A stretch of DNA of 64,000 bases, from the NCBI GenBank assembly GCA_047602475.1, contig JASGHE010000006.1:806001-870000 (forward strand), given 5' to 3'. Of this stretch, positions 1 to 8,092 are shown in pieces. The notes beneath the pieces are model-generated. The model was not told the DNA's origin. It searched no databases and worked only from the letters and a program-made list of their open reading frames with translations. Source of the DNA: JAEUIE01 sp047602475. Its GTDB lineage: Bacteria > Planctomycetota > Planctomycetia > Gemmatales > HRBIN36. A program made the translations under genes and the position numbers. Position 1 is the first letter of the stretch, and every line of letters begins with the position of its first letter.

Positions 1-207
1 GTGCGGATACCGCGATTCGCTCCACGAGCCATCGGGGTTCTGCTTGCTAGCCAGCCAGGCGAGCGCCTTCTTGCAGGCATGCTTGCCAGCCGGGCTGAGC
101 TTGACGTTCTCGTGCTGCTTGTCCTTCTCGGCTTGTTTCTCACCCTGACCAGCAGCCATCAGAGGCAGAACCAGGACTGATGACAGCAGAATAGATCGCA
201 GAAACAT
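1..207 (-). CDS. Secreted squalene-cyclase/prenyltransferase-repeat-like protein, partial (N-terminus)
   Basis: The window cuts this gene; only the first 69 residues are visible. It starts at an ATG read on the minus strand, with a GGAAGAG ribosome-binding site just upstream. Residues 1-19 form a hydrophobic signal peptide (MFLRSILLSSVLVLPLMAA), followed by a charged Lys/Glu linker. The segment ALAWLASKQNPDGSWSES then resembles the first repeat of the prenyltransferase/squalene-oxidase alpha-toroid family, in which NPDGSW is typical. Planctomycetes carry many secreted proteins of this type, with unknown substrates. It lies downstream of and co-directional with the coiled-coil gene that ends at 374, and a palindromic repeat separates the two. 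The family call rests on a short stretch. Confidence 0.65.
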   Translation of the reverse strand, partial: MFLRSILLSSVLVLPLMAAGQGEKQAEKDKQHENVKLSPAGKHACKKALAWLASKQNPDGSWSESRYPH

Positions 208-228
208 AGCTCTTCCCCATCATTACTT

Positions 229-370
229 CTCGTTCCCAAGCTCCGCTTGGGAACGCACTGCAAGTGAGGCTCTGCCTCACGTATCCAAACAACAACTGCA
301 CAATTTCTTGCCATCGCAGCGAGGCGGAGCCTCGCAAGCAGTGCGTTCCCAGGCAGAGCCTGGGAACGAG
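229..370. repeat. Palindromic intergenic repeat with about 33-bp inverted ends
   Basis: The two ends (229-261 and 338-370) are near-perfect inverted copies beginning CTCGTTCCCA. Each end is itself palindromic around GCTCCGC or GCAGAGC. Two smaller palindromes lie inside, around GAGGCTCTGCCTC (264-280) and GAGGCGGAGCCTC (about 319-334). The whole can fold into a cruciform. It fills the gap between two co-directional genes and has no coding capacity. It looks like a REP- or MITE-like mobile palindrome; no transposase is present. Confidence 0.75.
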
Positions 371-373
371 TTG

Positions 374-3097
374 TTACTTCTTCTTCGTTTCGCCAGCCGA
401 CTTGCCGCCGGCGATGCTCTCAAAGTAACGCTGAATCTGAGCCGCGTGCTCAGGAGGCAGCTTCTCGCTCAAGGCCTGCATGATCAGCTCCCGCTGTCGG
501 GCCGGCAGGTTGACGAACGTGCTCCTGCCTTTGACATCGCCCTTCTCAGCCTTGGCGTTGCCATCCCGTTCGCCGTTCTGGGAGGGATCACCGGTCTGGT
601 TCTTGTCCTTGTTCTCGTTCTGGGCCGACTTGTCGTTCTTGGCCTGGCCGTCCTGGGGCTTGCCCTTGGCTTGCTGTTGGCCTTTCTCCCCTTCCTTGCC
701 CTTCTCCGACTGGTTCTGAGCGTTCTGCTGATCGCCCTGCATCTTGTCCATCGCCTGCTGAATCTGCTGCAGGCTTTGCAGCGCCCTGTCGAGCTGAGCG
801 GCGGCCTGCTCCTGGTTCTTCTGGGCAGTGCTTGGCGTGTTGTTCTTGAGGTTCTGCTGTGCCTGGTCGAGTTGCTGTCGTGCCTGACCCAGCGAGGGCT
901 GCACGTTCTGAGGCGACAGGGCCCGGGCCTGATCGATCGCCGCCTGGGCCGACTTGGTGGCTGCTTCAGACTGCTTCATCGACTGGTTCGATTGTGCAGG
1001 GTCTTTCGCTGCCTGGGCCGACTGCTTGGCCGCTTCCTTGCTCTCCATCAGGGCCTTGGCGACATGGGCGGCTGCTTCGCCCGGCTGAATCTTGTCCGGG
1101 TTCTGCATCGCCTCGGCGGCGGCTTCCTCAGCCTTCTTTTCCGAGAGCGTATCGTTCAGACTCTTCTTGGCCTGATCGAGATGTTCCAGGGCTTTCTGCG
1201 ATTCTTTTGCAGCCTGGGGCAACTGATCTGCCTTCATGGCCTTGGCGGCGTCGTTCATCTTCTCTGCCGCTGAGGTGGTCTTCTTGGAAGCATCGGGGGC
1301 GGTCGATTTCAGGTCTTTGGTCAGTTCATCAGTCTGGGCCTTGGCTTGTTCCTGCTGTTGAGCCAGCTTCTCACTCGATGCAGCACGGGCAGGGGCCTTC
1401 TCCTGCTTGTCTAACTGCTTGGAGGCTTCATTGATCTCCGATTCCTTCTGGATGATGTCGTCCAGCTTCTTGTCCGCCTTTTCGAGTTGCTCAATCTGCT
1501 CTCGGCGTTCAGCCATCGCTTGAGCTTCGGCCTGGAGTGCTGCTTTAGCCTGCGCCAGATCAGCAAGAGCCTTGTCCTGCTGTTTGACGGCTGATTCGCC
1601 TTCCTGAGCATGCAGTTGCTCCGAAGCGGCATGCATGGCTTCGGCAGCGCTTTGAATCATCTGTTTGGTCTCCGCCTTGGCAGCAAGCGGCTTGGCGACG
1701 ATCTCTTCGGTCTTCTGGGCCAGGTTCTGCTGCTTCGGAGCGGTCGGCTTCAACTCGCTCGGCTTCTTGGCCAGGATCGATTCCTTGTTCTTGTGCTGGA
1801 GCGATTTCTGCTCAGCAATGATCTTGTCGATCTGCTCCATGGCCCGCTTCAAGGCTTCCAGGGGATCGCGCTGGCTCTTCTCCTCAGCGACGACGAGTTC
1901 ATCTAGTTGCTTCTTAGCCTCAGCCAGCTTCTCAGCCGCCTTGGTCTGAGGTTCCACGGCCTGCTTCTGCTGCGACGTACGTAGCTGATCCTTCGCAGCC
2001 TGCATGTTGGTTGCAGACTGTTCCAGTGTTTGGGCTGTTTCTTTGGCGATGTCTTTCAGCAGGTCTTTGACGTCTCGCGTCTGCACCATCACTTCAGCCT
2101 GCCTGGCGGACTGGCGGGCTGCCGTTTGTTCGCGCTCGTTGAACGGTTCCTTTTTGGCGTCAGCCTGGCGTGGGTCCTTGGCAGCAACGCTCTGATCCTT
2201 CATGGCGTTCTGCTGTTCGAGCAGCTTCTGCACCCTGTCACGAGCTTCCTGCAATACGCCCAGCTTATCGGAAGGTGTCCGCAGGGTGCGGGCCAATCGT
2301 TCCAGATCATTCTTAGCCTGGATCTGCCGGTCTTCCGCTTCCTGTTGATTGCGATAACGCAAATGGTTGGCAGCGTCTCGCATGGCCTGGAGCATGTGAC
2401 GTTCGTTGGCGATCTCGAAAGCCTTCTCCAGGCGGGGCTTCAGCTCATCGGGGATGTCGTTCTGAATCTCGTGCAGCTTCTGCAGTACCGCATCTGAATC
2501 TCTTGCGATGTCATCCTGGCGAAGAGCATGCTGTTGAGGCGATTCAGGACGCATGCCCCGTCGCTGGTTGTTCTGGGTTCGGCGCTGCTGTTCCGATAGC
2601 AGGACCCGGTCTTTGAGTTGTGCCTGTTCCAGAGCAAGCTTATCAAACCGCTGAGCAGCCTGTTCGACGTTGCGTACCATTTCGAACCGTGCCAGCAGTT
2701 GCCTGATCTGATCGAGCACGACCCGATGCTTGTCCTGTGCCAGATCGAGTTGTTTATCCATCTCCGTCAGCGACTTGGCTTGCGAGGCGGTGCTGAAGTT
2801 CTTAATGATCTCTTCCATCTGCTGCTGGCTCAGACCGCGCAGAGCCGTGGCTGCTTCATTGATGATCTTCTGCTCGGCGGCGGCATCGAGTTGATGGTAC
2901 GACAGCACCCGTAGCATGGCTTCAAGCCGCTGGGCGGTTCGCTTGGTCTCAGCCTGGGCCAGCTTCTGCTGCACCGTCTGCTGAGAGACGACCAGGCTGC
3001 TAGAGGTATCGGGTGGCTGGGCCGACTTAGCCGGTTCGTCAGCGAAGAGAAACACAGCACTGACAACGAGCGCCATTACTGAAAAAACTCGTGCCAT
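374..3097 (-). CDS. Large secreted/periplasmic coiled-coil protein, Ala/Gln/Lys-rich
   Basis: This gene encodes about 907 residues. I chose the ATG at 3097 because the protein then begins with a signal-peptide-like stretch (MARVFSVMALVVSAVFLFA) followed by DEPAKSAQ, and an AGGTG site lies upstream; the longer frame adds 13 unlikely residues. The rest is almost entirely predicted helix and coiled coil, dominated by Ala, Gln, Lys, Glu and Asp, with a low-complexity Gln/Lys/Gly-rich stretch near residues 790-860. A short conserved-looking tail follows (LPARQRELIMQALSEKLPP). No enzymatic motif is visible. Similar proteins occur in planctomycetes near squalene-cyclase-like genes, as here. A structural or scaffold role in the envelope is inference. 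Confidence 0.8.
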   Translation of the reverse strand: MARVFSVMALVVSAVFLFADEPAKSAQPPDTSSSLVVSQQTVQQKLAQAETKRTAQRLEAMLRVLSYHQLDAAAEQKIINEAATALRGLSQQQMEEIIKNFSTASQAKSLTEMDKQLDLAQDKHRVVLDQIRQLLARFEMVRNVEQAAQRFDKLALEQAQLKDRVLLSEQQRRTQNNQRRGMRPESPQQHALRQDDIARDSDAVLQKLHEIQNDIPDELKPRLEKAFEIANERHMLQAMRDAANHLRYRNQQEAEDRQIQAKNDLERLARTLRTPSDKLGVLQEARDRVQKLLEQQNAMKDQSVAAKDPRQADAKKEPFNEREQTAARQSARQAEVMVQTRDVKDLLKDIAKETAQTLEQSATNMQAAKDQLRTSQQKQAVEPQTKAAEKLAEAKKQLDELVVAEEKSQRDPLEALKRAMEQIDKIIAEQKSLQHKNKESILAKKPSELKPTAPKQQNLAQKTEEIVAKPLAAKAETKQMIQSAAEAMHAASEQLHAQEGESAVKQQDKALADLAQAKAALQAEAQAMAERREQIEQLEKADKKLDDIIQKESEINEASKQLDKQEKAPARAASSEKLAQQQEQAKAQTDELTKDLKSTAPDASKKTTSAAEKMNDAAKAMKADQLPQAAKESQKALEHLDQAKKSLNDTLSEKKAEEAAAEAMQNPDKIQPGEAAAHVAKALMESKEAAKQSAQAAKDPAQSNQSMKQSEAATKSAQAAIDQARALSPQNVQPSLGQARQQLDQAQQNLKNNTPSTAQKNQEQAAAQLDRALQSLQQIQQAMDKMQGDQQNAQNQSEKGKEGEKGQQQAKGKPQDGQAKNDKSAQNENKDKNQTGDPSQNGERDGNAKAEKGDVKGRSTFVNLPARQRELIMQALSEKLPPEHAAQIQRYFESIAGGKSAGETKKK

Positions 3098-3210
3098 AAC
3101 ACACCTAAGAGCGATGAAGGCAAAGGATACCTCCACTCTACACCGAATCTCTTAAGACGAGAAGCGTAGAGTGCCCCGATGAGCGATTTATCAGAAGTTG
3201 TTGAGGTTAC

Positions 3211-3289
3211 CAATGACAGCCTGAAGCGCAAGCGAGGGGGCGCGTGCAATCGCAAGGTCCCCCCTCGCTTGCGCTTCAGGCTGTCATTG
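3211..3289. repeat. Perfect 30-bp inverted repeat (AGCCTGAAGCGCAAGCGAGG type)
   Basis: Arms at 3211-3240 and 3260-3289 are exact reverse complements over 30 bp, with a 19-nt loop. The arm carries the core GCCTGAAGCGCAAGCGAGG. It sits in the gap downstream of secDF and upstream of the coiled-coil gene. It could act as a transcriptional barrier or stabilise a transcript end, but the arms are longer than a normal terminator and no T-tract follows. It is better seen as one of several interspersed palindromes. Confidence 0.8.
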
Positions 3290-3297
3290 TGAGTGCA

Positions 3298-3335
3298 TAA
3301 ACAAAACACCGGTCAGTTAACAACACTGACCGGTG
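3298..3335 (-). terminator. Rho-independent terminator of secDF
   Basis: Read on the minus strand, CACCGGTCAGT and ACTGACCGGTG (3307-3317 and 3325-3335) form an 11-bp stem with a 7-nt loop. TTTTGTTT follows at once. It lies about 30 nt past the secDF stop codon. Confidence 0.8.
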
Positions 3336-3365
3336 CGGATAGCTCAATATCTAGTCAGACGAAGC

Positions 3366-6300
3366 CTACGCCGGCTGCAACTGCTTCTTGCCGGCGCCAC
3401 CCGAACCCTTGGCGTTGGCAACCGTCTTCTTCGGCTGGCCTTCGCCGAGGAACAAAAGCAGCGGGCTGGCGACGAAGATCGAGCTGTAGGTTCCGATGAT
3501 CACGCCGACCACCATCACGAAGGCAAAGAGCTTCACTCCTTCGCCGCCGAAGATGTAAAGCACCACAACGACGAGCCAGGTGACCAAGGAGGTCAAGATG
3601 GTTCGGCTCAGGGTGCCGTTGACGCTGTCGTTGATCATGGCAGGGGTCAGTTCGGGATGCTTGCCTCGTGTCTCACGGATGCGGTCGAACACCACGATGG
3701 TATCGTTGACCGAGTAACCGACGAGGGTCAAGAGGGCAGCGACTGCGGGAAGATCGAGCTTGAAGTCTTCCAGCAACAGCACGTTGCCGAACATAGCGAC
3801 AATGTAATGGCAGGCAGCGATCAGGCCGACCGTGAACATTAGATCGTGAACAAGACACAGCACCGCGGCCACGCCGAACGTCCAGTTGCCAAAACGGAAC
3901 CAGAGGTAGCCGACGATAGCGAGCCACGAGAGCAGAATAGCGGTGATCGCCTTGCCCTGCGTTTCACTGGCGAGTTGACTGTCGAAGTTCTCCAACCGAT
4001 CGGAGACGGGCAAGCTGAACTGCTGGACGACGTACTTGACCAGTTCTGGAGCCAACGGCTGCTGTTCCGGAGGCAGCTTGAACTGCACGGTTACGCTTTC
4101 GAAGCTGCCGGGCCGATTCCCGACCTTCCCCCCTTTGACTTCGTAGTTGTCCTTATTGCTTCCCGGAACATGTTCAGCAAACCACTTGCTGACAAACTTG
4201 GCCACTTCCTCAGCGGGGGGCTGCTTGTTCGTGAAGGTGACCTCGAACGACTTGTCCAACTTGTTCTTGTCTTGCTTGTCAGCGGGAACAGCGGCAATCG
4301 CACTCGGTGTGGCTGTAACGTAGAGCAACTCATTTTTGAACAAGTCTTCGATTGACTTCCGGACAGCGACTGGGTCCTTATTCGTGGTACGAATGGTGAA
4401 CTCGGTAGTTGCCCCGGCACCTACCGTGGCGTCACGGTAGAGAGCATCGACAGCAGGCTCAGGCAACTGATCCTTGTTGTGCTTAGTGAGGACAGCGGTG
4501 CGCACTTCGCTGGTCGTCTTGGGCGATTTGAACTGGAACGTGTAAGCGGTACCGCCGGTGAAATCGATGTTAAGCCCTTCATCGCCACGCATGAGGAACA
4601 GGGCCAATCCCAGGATTGACAGGATGATCGTAGCGGTGAACCAGTAGTAACGAACCCGCATGAAGTCGATGTTCGGTTTGCTGAACAGCTTCGACATGCT
4701 CAGGCTCTTGATCCAGTTACGGCTCAAGGCGATATCGAAGATCAACCGGGTCATGTACAAGCTGGTAAAGAGGCTGATCACCAAACCCATCGTCAGCGAA
4801 ACGCCGAAGCCTTTGAGCTGATCGGTGCCCACGACGTAGAGCACGACGGCGGTGAAAATCGAGGTCAAGTGAGTGTCAATAATGGTGGGGAAAGCACGGT
4901 CATAAGCGTTGCGGATGGCCAGGGCGAGGTTGGCTCCACGTTCCCGTTCTTCACGCAAGCGTTCGTAGATCAGCACGTTGGCATCGACTGCCATACCAAG
5001 CATCAGCACCAGACCGGCAAGGCCGGGCAGCGTGATGGCGGCGTTGGCGAACACCAGGAAGGCGATGGTCAGCAGCAAGTTCACAAACAGGGCGATGACG
5101 GCGACGAGACCGGCAAAGCGATAGTACCACAGCATGAAGATGACGACAGCGAGAAACGCCCCGCCGACCGCCCAGGTCCCCTTGCGAATGGTGTCTTCAC
5201 CGAGGCCCGGCCCCATCGTCATTTCACTGACTGGTTCGGGACGCAGTGCCGCGGGCAGCGAGCCGGCCTGAAGGATGCGGGAGAGATCAATGGTTCGATC
5301 CTGACTTTGCTTTCCCGAACCCATCGTAATGATGCCGCCGTTACTCAATCGAGATTCGAGCTTGGGGGCGGAGATGATCTTGCCATCGAAGATGATAGCC
5401 ATCTGCTTCCCCACTTCTTTGGTAAGATTAAAGAAGCGATCCTGAGCATCGGGCTTAATGCTGAAGTGAACGACATTCTGGAGGTTCTGATTGTCTGCAT
5501 AAATAGAGGCAGGATCGAGATTATCGCCTGTCACGTTGGCTTCGGGAATGGGCTTACGAGTCAGGGCGAAATGGCGGCCCATGCTGGCAGCCTTTTCATC
5601 AATGCCCGGGGTTCGCTGATCGGGCGCGCTAAAGTAGGCATAGTCGCCCACCATGCGGAACCCTGGAGTTGACTTGTCGTTAAAGGTCTCTTTGAGCGTG
5701 TTGATTTCGCTGGGGGCCATTTCGACCCATTCGTAGTCGTCCTTGAACCCTTCGAGGGGCGGCATGGATTTGCCGGGCTGGAGAAGATCGTCGGCCTTGC
5801 CGACGAGTTGAGTCTTGGCAGCGTTAATGGCGTCTTTGTCGTTGAACTCCGCCATGCTGTTGTTGTGAGCCAGGATGCGGAATTCCATCTGACCCTGCTG
5901 CTGGATCAGTCGTTTGATGTCCTGAATCTTGCCGGCACTGTTGAGATTCTTGGGGTCGTTGCTGATCGGCAGAACAATTTCGACACGAGGCGGTCGGCTG
6001 GCATCGCCCTGAATCGGACGAATCGTCGTTTCCAGCAAGTTGCTCGGATCGACGCGGGTCTTGATGCGTTGAGCCAGTTGGTCGGCATTGAACGTGTTGC
6101 GGAAGTTGGCGTCCTGTTTCTCCCAGAAAGCGGGATCGACTTCGTAAACCAAAATCGAACCGCCCGCCAGATCGACACCAAGCGTGAAACGCTTGCCCGT
6201 CGCCGTCGGGTCAATGGAATTCCGATAGGCCACCGCCGTGATCCAGATGGAGATGATGATGGGCACCGTGACCAGCAGCAGCCGCCATTCGAAGCCGGGA

Positions 6301-6374
6301 AACAATCGGGTGTAAAGCAGTTTCAGGCCGACGACAAGGGCGACCAGAATGACGAGATAAATCAGTGCTTCCAT
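3366..6374 (-). CDS. secDF: Protein translocase subunit SecDF (single-chain fusion)
   Basis: This 1002-residue inner-membrane protein helps the SecYEG translocon complete protein export using the proton gradient. The SecD half (about 1-550) has a first membrane helix pair, the LGVDLAGGSILVYEV motif near residue 66, a large periplasmic region and a membrane block with VDANVLIYERLREE. The SecF half (about 570-1000) has its own periplasmic region and the VGYSVNDTIVVFDRIRET motif near residue 895. Both conserved Asp-containing motifs needed for proton-driven function are present. SecD and SecF are separate genes in E. coli and fused in several other lineages. It follows tgt and yajC on the same strand, the classic arrangement, and ends at a clear terminator. 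Confidence 0.97.
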   Translation of the reverse strand: MEALIYLVILVALVVGLKLLYTRLFPGFEWRLLLVTVPIIISIWITAVAYRNSIDPTATGKRFTLGVDLAGGSILVYEVDPAFWEKQDANFRNTFNADQLAQRIKTRVDPSNLLETTIRPIQGDASRPPRVEIVLPISNDPKNLNSAGKIQDIKRLIQQQGQMEFRILAHNNSMAEFNDKDAINAAKTQLVGKADDLLQPGKSMPPLEGFKDDYEWVEMAPSEINTLKETFNDKSTPGFRMVGDYAYFSAPDQRTPGIDEKAASMGRHFALTRKPIPEANVTGDNLDPASIYADNQNLQNVVHFSIKPDAQDRFFNLTKEVGKQMAIIFDGKIISAPKLESRLSNGGIITMGSGKQSQDRTIDLSRILQAGSLPAALRPEPVSEMTMGPGLGEDTIRKGTWAVGGAFLAVVIFMLWYYRFAGLVAVIALFVNLLLTIAFLVFANAAITLPGLAGLVLMLGMAVDANVLIYERLREERERGANLALAIRNAYDRAFPTIIDTHLTSIFTAVVLYVVGTDQLKGFGVSLTMGLVISLFTSLYMTRLIFDIALSRNWIKSLSMSKLFSKPNIDFMRVRYYWFTATIILSILGLALFLMRGDEGLNIDFTGGTAYTFQFKSPKTTSEVRTAVLTKHNKDQLPEPAVDALYRDATVGAGATTEFTIRTTNKDPVAVRKSIEDLFKNELLYVTATPSAIAAVPADKQDKNKLDKSFEVTFTNKQPPAEEVAKFVSKWFAEHVPGSNKDNYEVKGGKVGNRPGSFESVTVQFKLPPEQQPLAPELVKYVVQQFSLPVSDRLENFDSQLASETQGKAITAILLSWLAIVGYLWFRFGNWTFGVAAVLCLVHDLMFTVGLIAACHYIVAMFGNVLLLEDFKLDLPAVAALLTLVGYSVNDTIVVFDRIRETRGKHPELTPAMINDSVNGTLSRTILTSLVTWLVVVVLYIFGGEGVKLFAFVMVVGVIIGTYSSIFVASPLLLFLGEGQPKKTVANAKGSGGAGKKQLQPA

Positions 6375-6443
6375 TGTCTCAATTGGGGCTAGAGGTGTGT
6401 GAAGGGTATCGGGCCAGCTGGTTATTTAGTTCATGGCGACCGA

Positions 6444-6845
6444 TCATGCTGTGACAGTATCTTTGCTTTCTTCGCTGGCCGGGACGATGGCATAAATGCT
6501 GGACCGGAGGACGCGAAGTTTGCTGTCGATGACTTTCACTGTGATTTCGTCGTTATCGCCTGGGGTGCCTGGGTTCTTTTCCTTGATGCCGGCTACCGTG
6601 CCGAGCAGTCCGCCGGCGAAAGTAACGTCGTCGCCACGCTTGATGAGATAGATGGCTTTCTTGCGTTCCTTCTCCTGCTTTTGCGCCGGGCGGAGCAGAA
6701 GGAACCAGGCCAGCGCCAGCGGGATGCCGAACATGATCAAGGGCTGGGCCATTGCTCCCAGGCCGCCTTCAGGGGCACCTTGAGCGGGTGCAGCAGCGCC
6801 GCCACCGGCAGCCTGAGCAAAGAGAGAGAGTGCGGAATCGAGCAT
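6444..6845 (-). CDS. yajC: Preprotein translocase accessory subunit YajC
   Basis: This is a 133-residue protein with a single membrane helix (about residues 32-50, ending FLLLRPAQKQEKERKK) followed by a basic cytoplasmic domain with GDDVTFAGGLLGTVAGI, the family hallmark. I chose the ATG at 6845 (MLDSALSLFAQ), which has GGA upstream, because longer starts run into tgt. The N-terminal Ala/Gly/Pro-rich stretch before the helix is longer than in E. coli YajC. The gene is 10 nt from the tgt stop and about 70 nt before secDF, so it is probably in one transcript. YajC associates with SecDF at the translocon. Confidence 0.93.
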   Translation of the reverse strand: MLDSALSLFAQAAGGGAAAPAQGAPEGGLGAMAQPLIMFGIPLALAWFLLLRPAQKQEKERKKAIYLIKRGDDVTFAGGLLGTVAGIKEKNPGTPGDNDEITVKVIDSKLRVLRSSIYAIVPASEESKDTVTA

Positions 6846-6855
6846 GGTATCCAAA

Positions 6856-8004
6856 TCAAGGCGTTTCGTGGACTTCCTCGGACTTTTCATTGTAAGTGGC
6901 ACTATGCCAACGGACAAGGTTCTCCTTCAGGAACGAAGCGTATCGCCCCTCCCGAATGGCGATACGAGCCTGGGCCACCAAATCGAGGTAAAAATGGACG
7001 TTGTGGAGGGAAATAAGCGTTGGCCCCAGCATTTCATCGGCATGGAACAGGTGATTCAGATAGGCCCGGGTGAAATGGCGACAGGTGTAGCACAGGCACT
7101 TCGGATCAAGAGGCAACTCCGATCGCTTATGCACGGCATTTCGCAACCGTAACGTACCAGCCCAAGTGAGAGCCTGGGCATTGCGGCCATTGCGGGTCGG
7201 CATCACGCAGTCGAACATGTCGATGCCACGGGCAATGGCTGAGAGGATGTCTTCGGGTTTGCCCACGCCCATCAGGTAGCGGGGCTTGTTGACGGGCAGG
7301 GCAGCAGCAGCCTCGCCAAGAACACTCAGCATCGCCTCGGTCGGCTCCCCAACGCTGAAGCCGCCGAGGGCGTAGCCGGGGAAGTCGAGCTTCTTCAGTT
7401 TCTCAGCACACTCGATACGCCACTGGGCATTGAGGCCGCCTTGAACGATAGCGAACTGCGCCTGATCAATGCGACGATGAGCATCCTGACAACGCTTGGC
7501 CCAGAGGATGCTCCGCCGCATGGCTTCTCGAACCACTTCGGGTTCAGCCAATCCCGGCGGGCATTCATCGAGCACCATGGCGATATCGGAGCCAAGCTTC
7601 TCCTGGATATCAACTGCTGATTCAGGGGAGAGTTCGAGAAGGGCCCCATCAATATGGGAACGGAAGACAGCACTCTTATCGGTGATCTTCCGCTGCGTGG
7701 CCAGGCTGAAGATCTGATAGCCACCCGAATCGGTGAGGATGGCTCCGGGCCAGTTCATGAACTTGTGCAGGCCGCCCATCTCAGCGACGATGTCGGGGCC
7801 AGGCCGCAGGGCGAGGTGATAGGTGTTGCCGAGGATGATCTTTGCCCCGCACTCCGCAACCATCTGTGGAGTGAGACCCTTGACAGTAGCCTGCGTGCCG
7901 ACGGGCATGAACATGGGAGTATCGAACTCGCCATGCGGCGTGGTGACTTTGCCCAGGCGGGCATGGCCATCGGTTTTCAGGAGATCAAAAGAGAGGGGGG
8001 GCAT
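6856..8004 (-). CDS. tgt: Queuine/preQ1 tRNA-guanine transglycosylase
   Basis: This 382-residue enzyme exchanges guanine 34 of GUN-anticodon tRNAs for preQ1, a step towards queuosine. It has the TDSGGYQIFSL motif (Asp near residue 92 in the substrate-binding site), GGFSVGEP, the nucleophile motif FDCVMPTRNGRNA, and the zinc site CLCYTC followed by a His. All are as expected and the length matches the bacterial family. It heads the tgt-yajC-secDF block. No strong ribosome-binding site precedes the ATG, and a 27-bp palindrome lies directly upstream, so the start is the least certain part. No other queuosine genes are visible in the window. Confidence 0.97.
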   Translation of the reverse strand: MPPLSFDLLKTDGHARLGKVTTPHGEFDTPMFMPVGTQATVKGLTPQMVAECGAKIILGNTYHLALRPGPDIVAEMGGLHKFMNWPGAILTDSGGYQIFSLATQRKITDKSAVFRSHIDGALLELSPESAVDIQEKLGSDIAMVLDECPPGLAEPEVVREAMRRSILWAKRCQDAHRRIDQAQFAIVQGGLNAQWRIECAEKLKKLDFPGYALGGFSVGEPTEAMLSVLGEAAAALPVNKPRYLMGVGKPEDILSAIARGIDMFDCVMPTRNGRNAQALTWAGTLRLRNAVHKRSELPLDPKCLCYTCRHFTRAYLNHLFHADEMLGPTLISLHNVHFYLDLVAQARIAIREGRYASFLKENLVRWHSATYNEKSEEVHETP

Positions 8005-8012
8005 GATAGAGA

Positions 8013-8088
8013 ATACCAGCCCGACGCGCTAGCGAGGGAGCGTTTCACCATCGCACGGCGTTCCCTCGCTAGCGCGTCGGGCTGGTAT
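8013..8088. repeat. Perfect 27-bp inverted repeat (AGCCCGACGCGCTAGCGAGGG type)
   Basis: Arms at 8013-8039 and 8062-8088 are exact reverse complements with a 22-nt loop. The element fills nearly the whole gap between the TPR/alpha-CTD gene (stop at 8093) and tgt (start at 8004). It would form a very stable hairpin in the transcript and could reduce read-through, but has no T-tract. Its sequence differs from the palindrome at 3211, so it belongs to another repeat family. Confidence 0.8.
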
Positions 8089-8092
8089 ATTC

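Noticed and set aside
308..1273. A 321-residue Leu-rich plus-strand frame
   Set aside because: It is the antisense shadow of the coiled-coil gene; its Leu-rich composition arises from the CAG/AAG-rich sense strand. No ribosome-binding site is seen.
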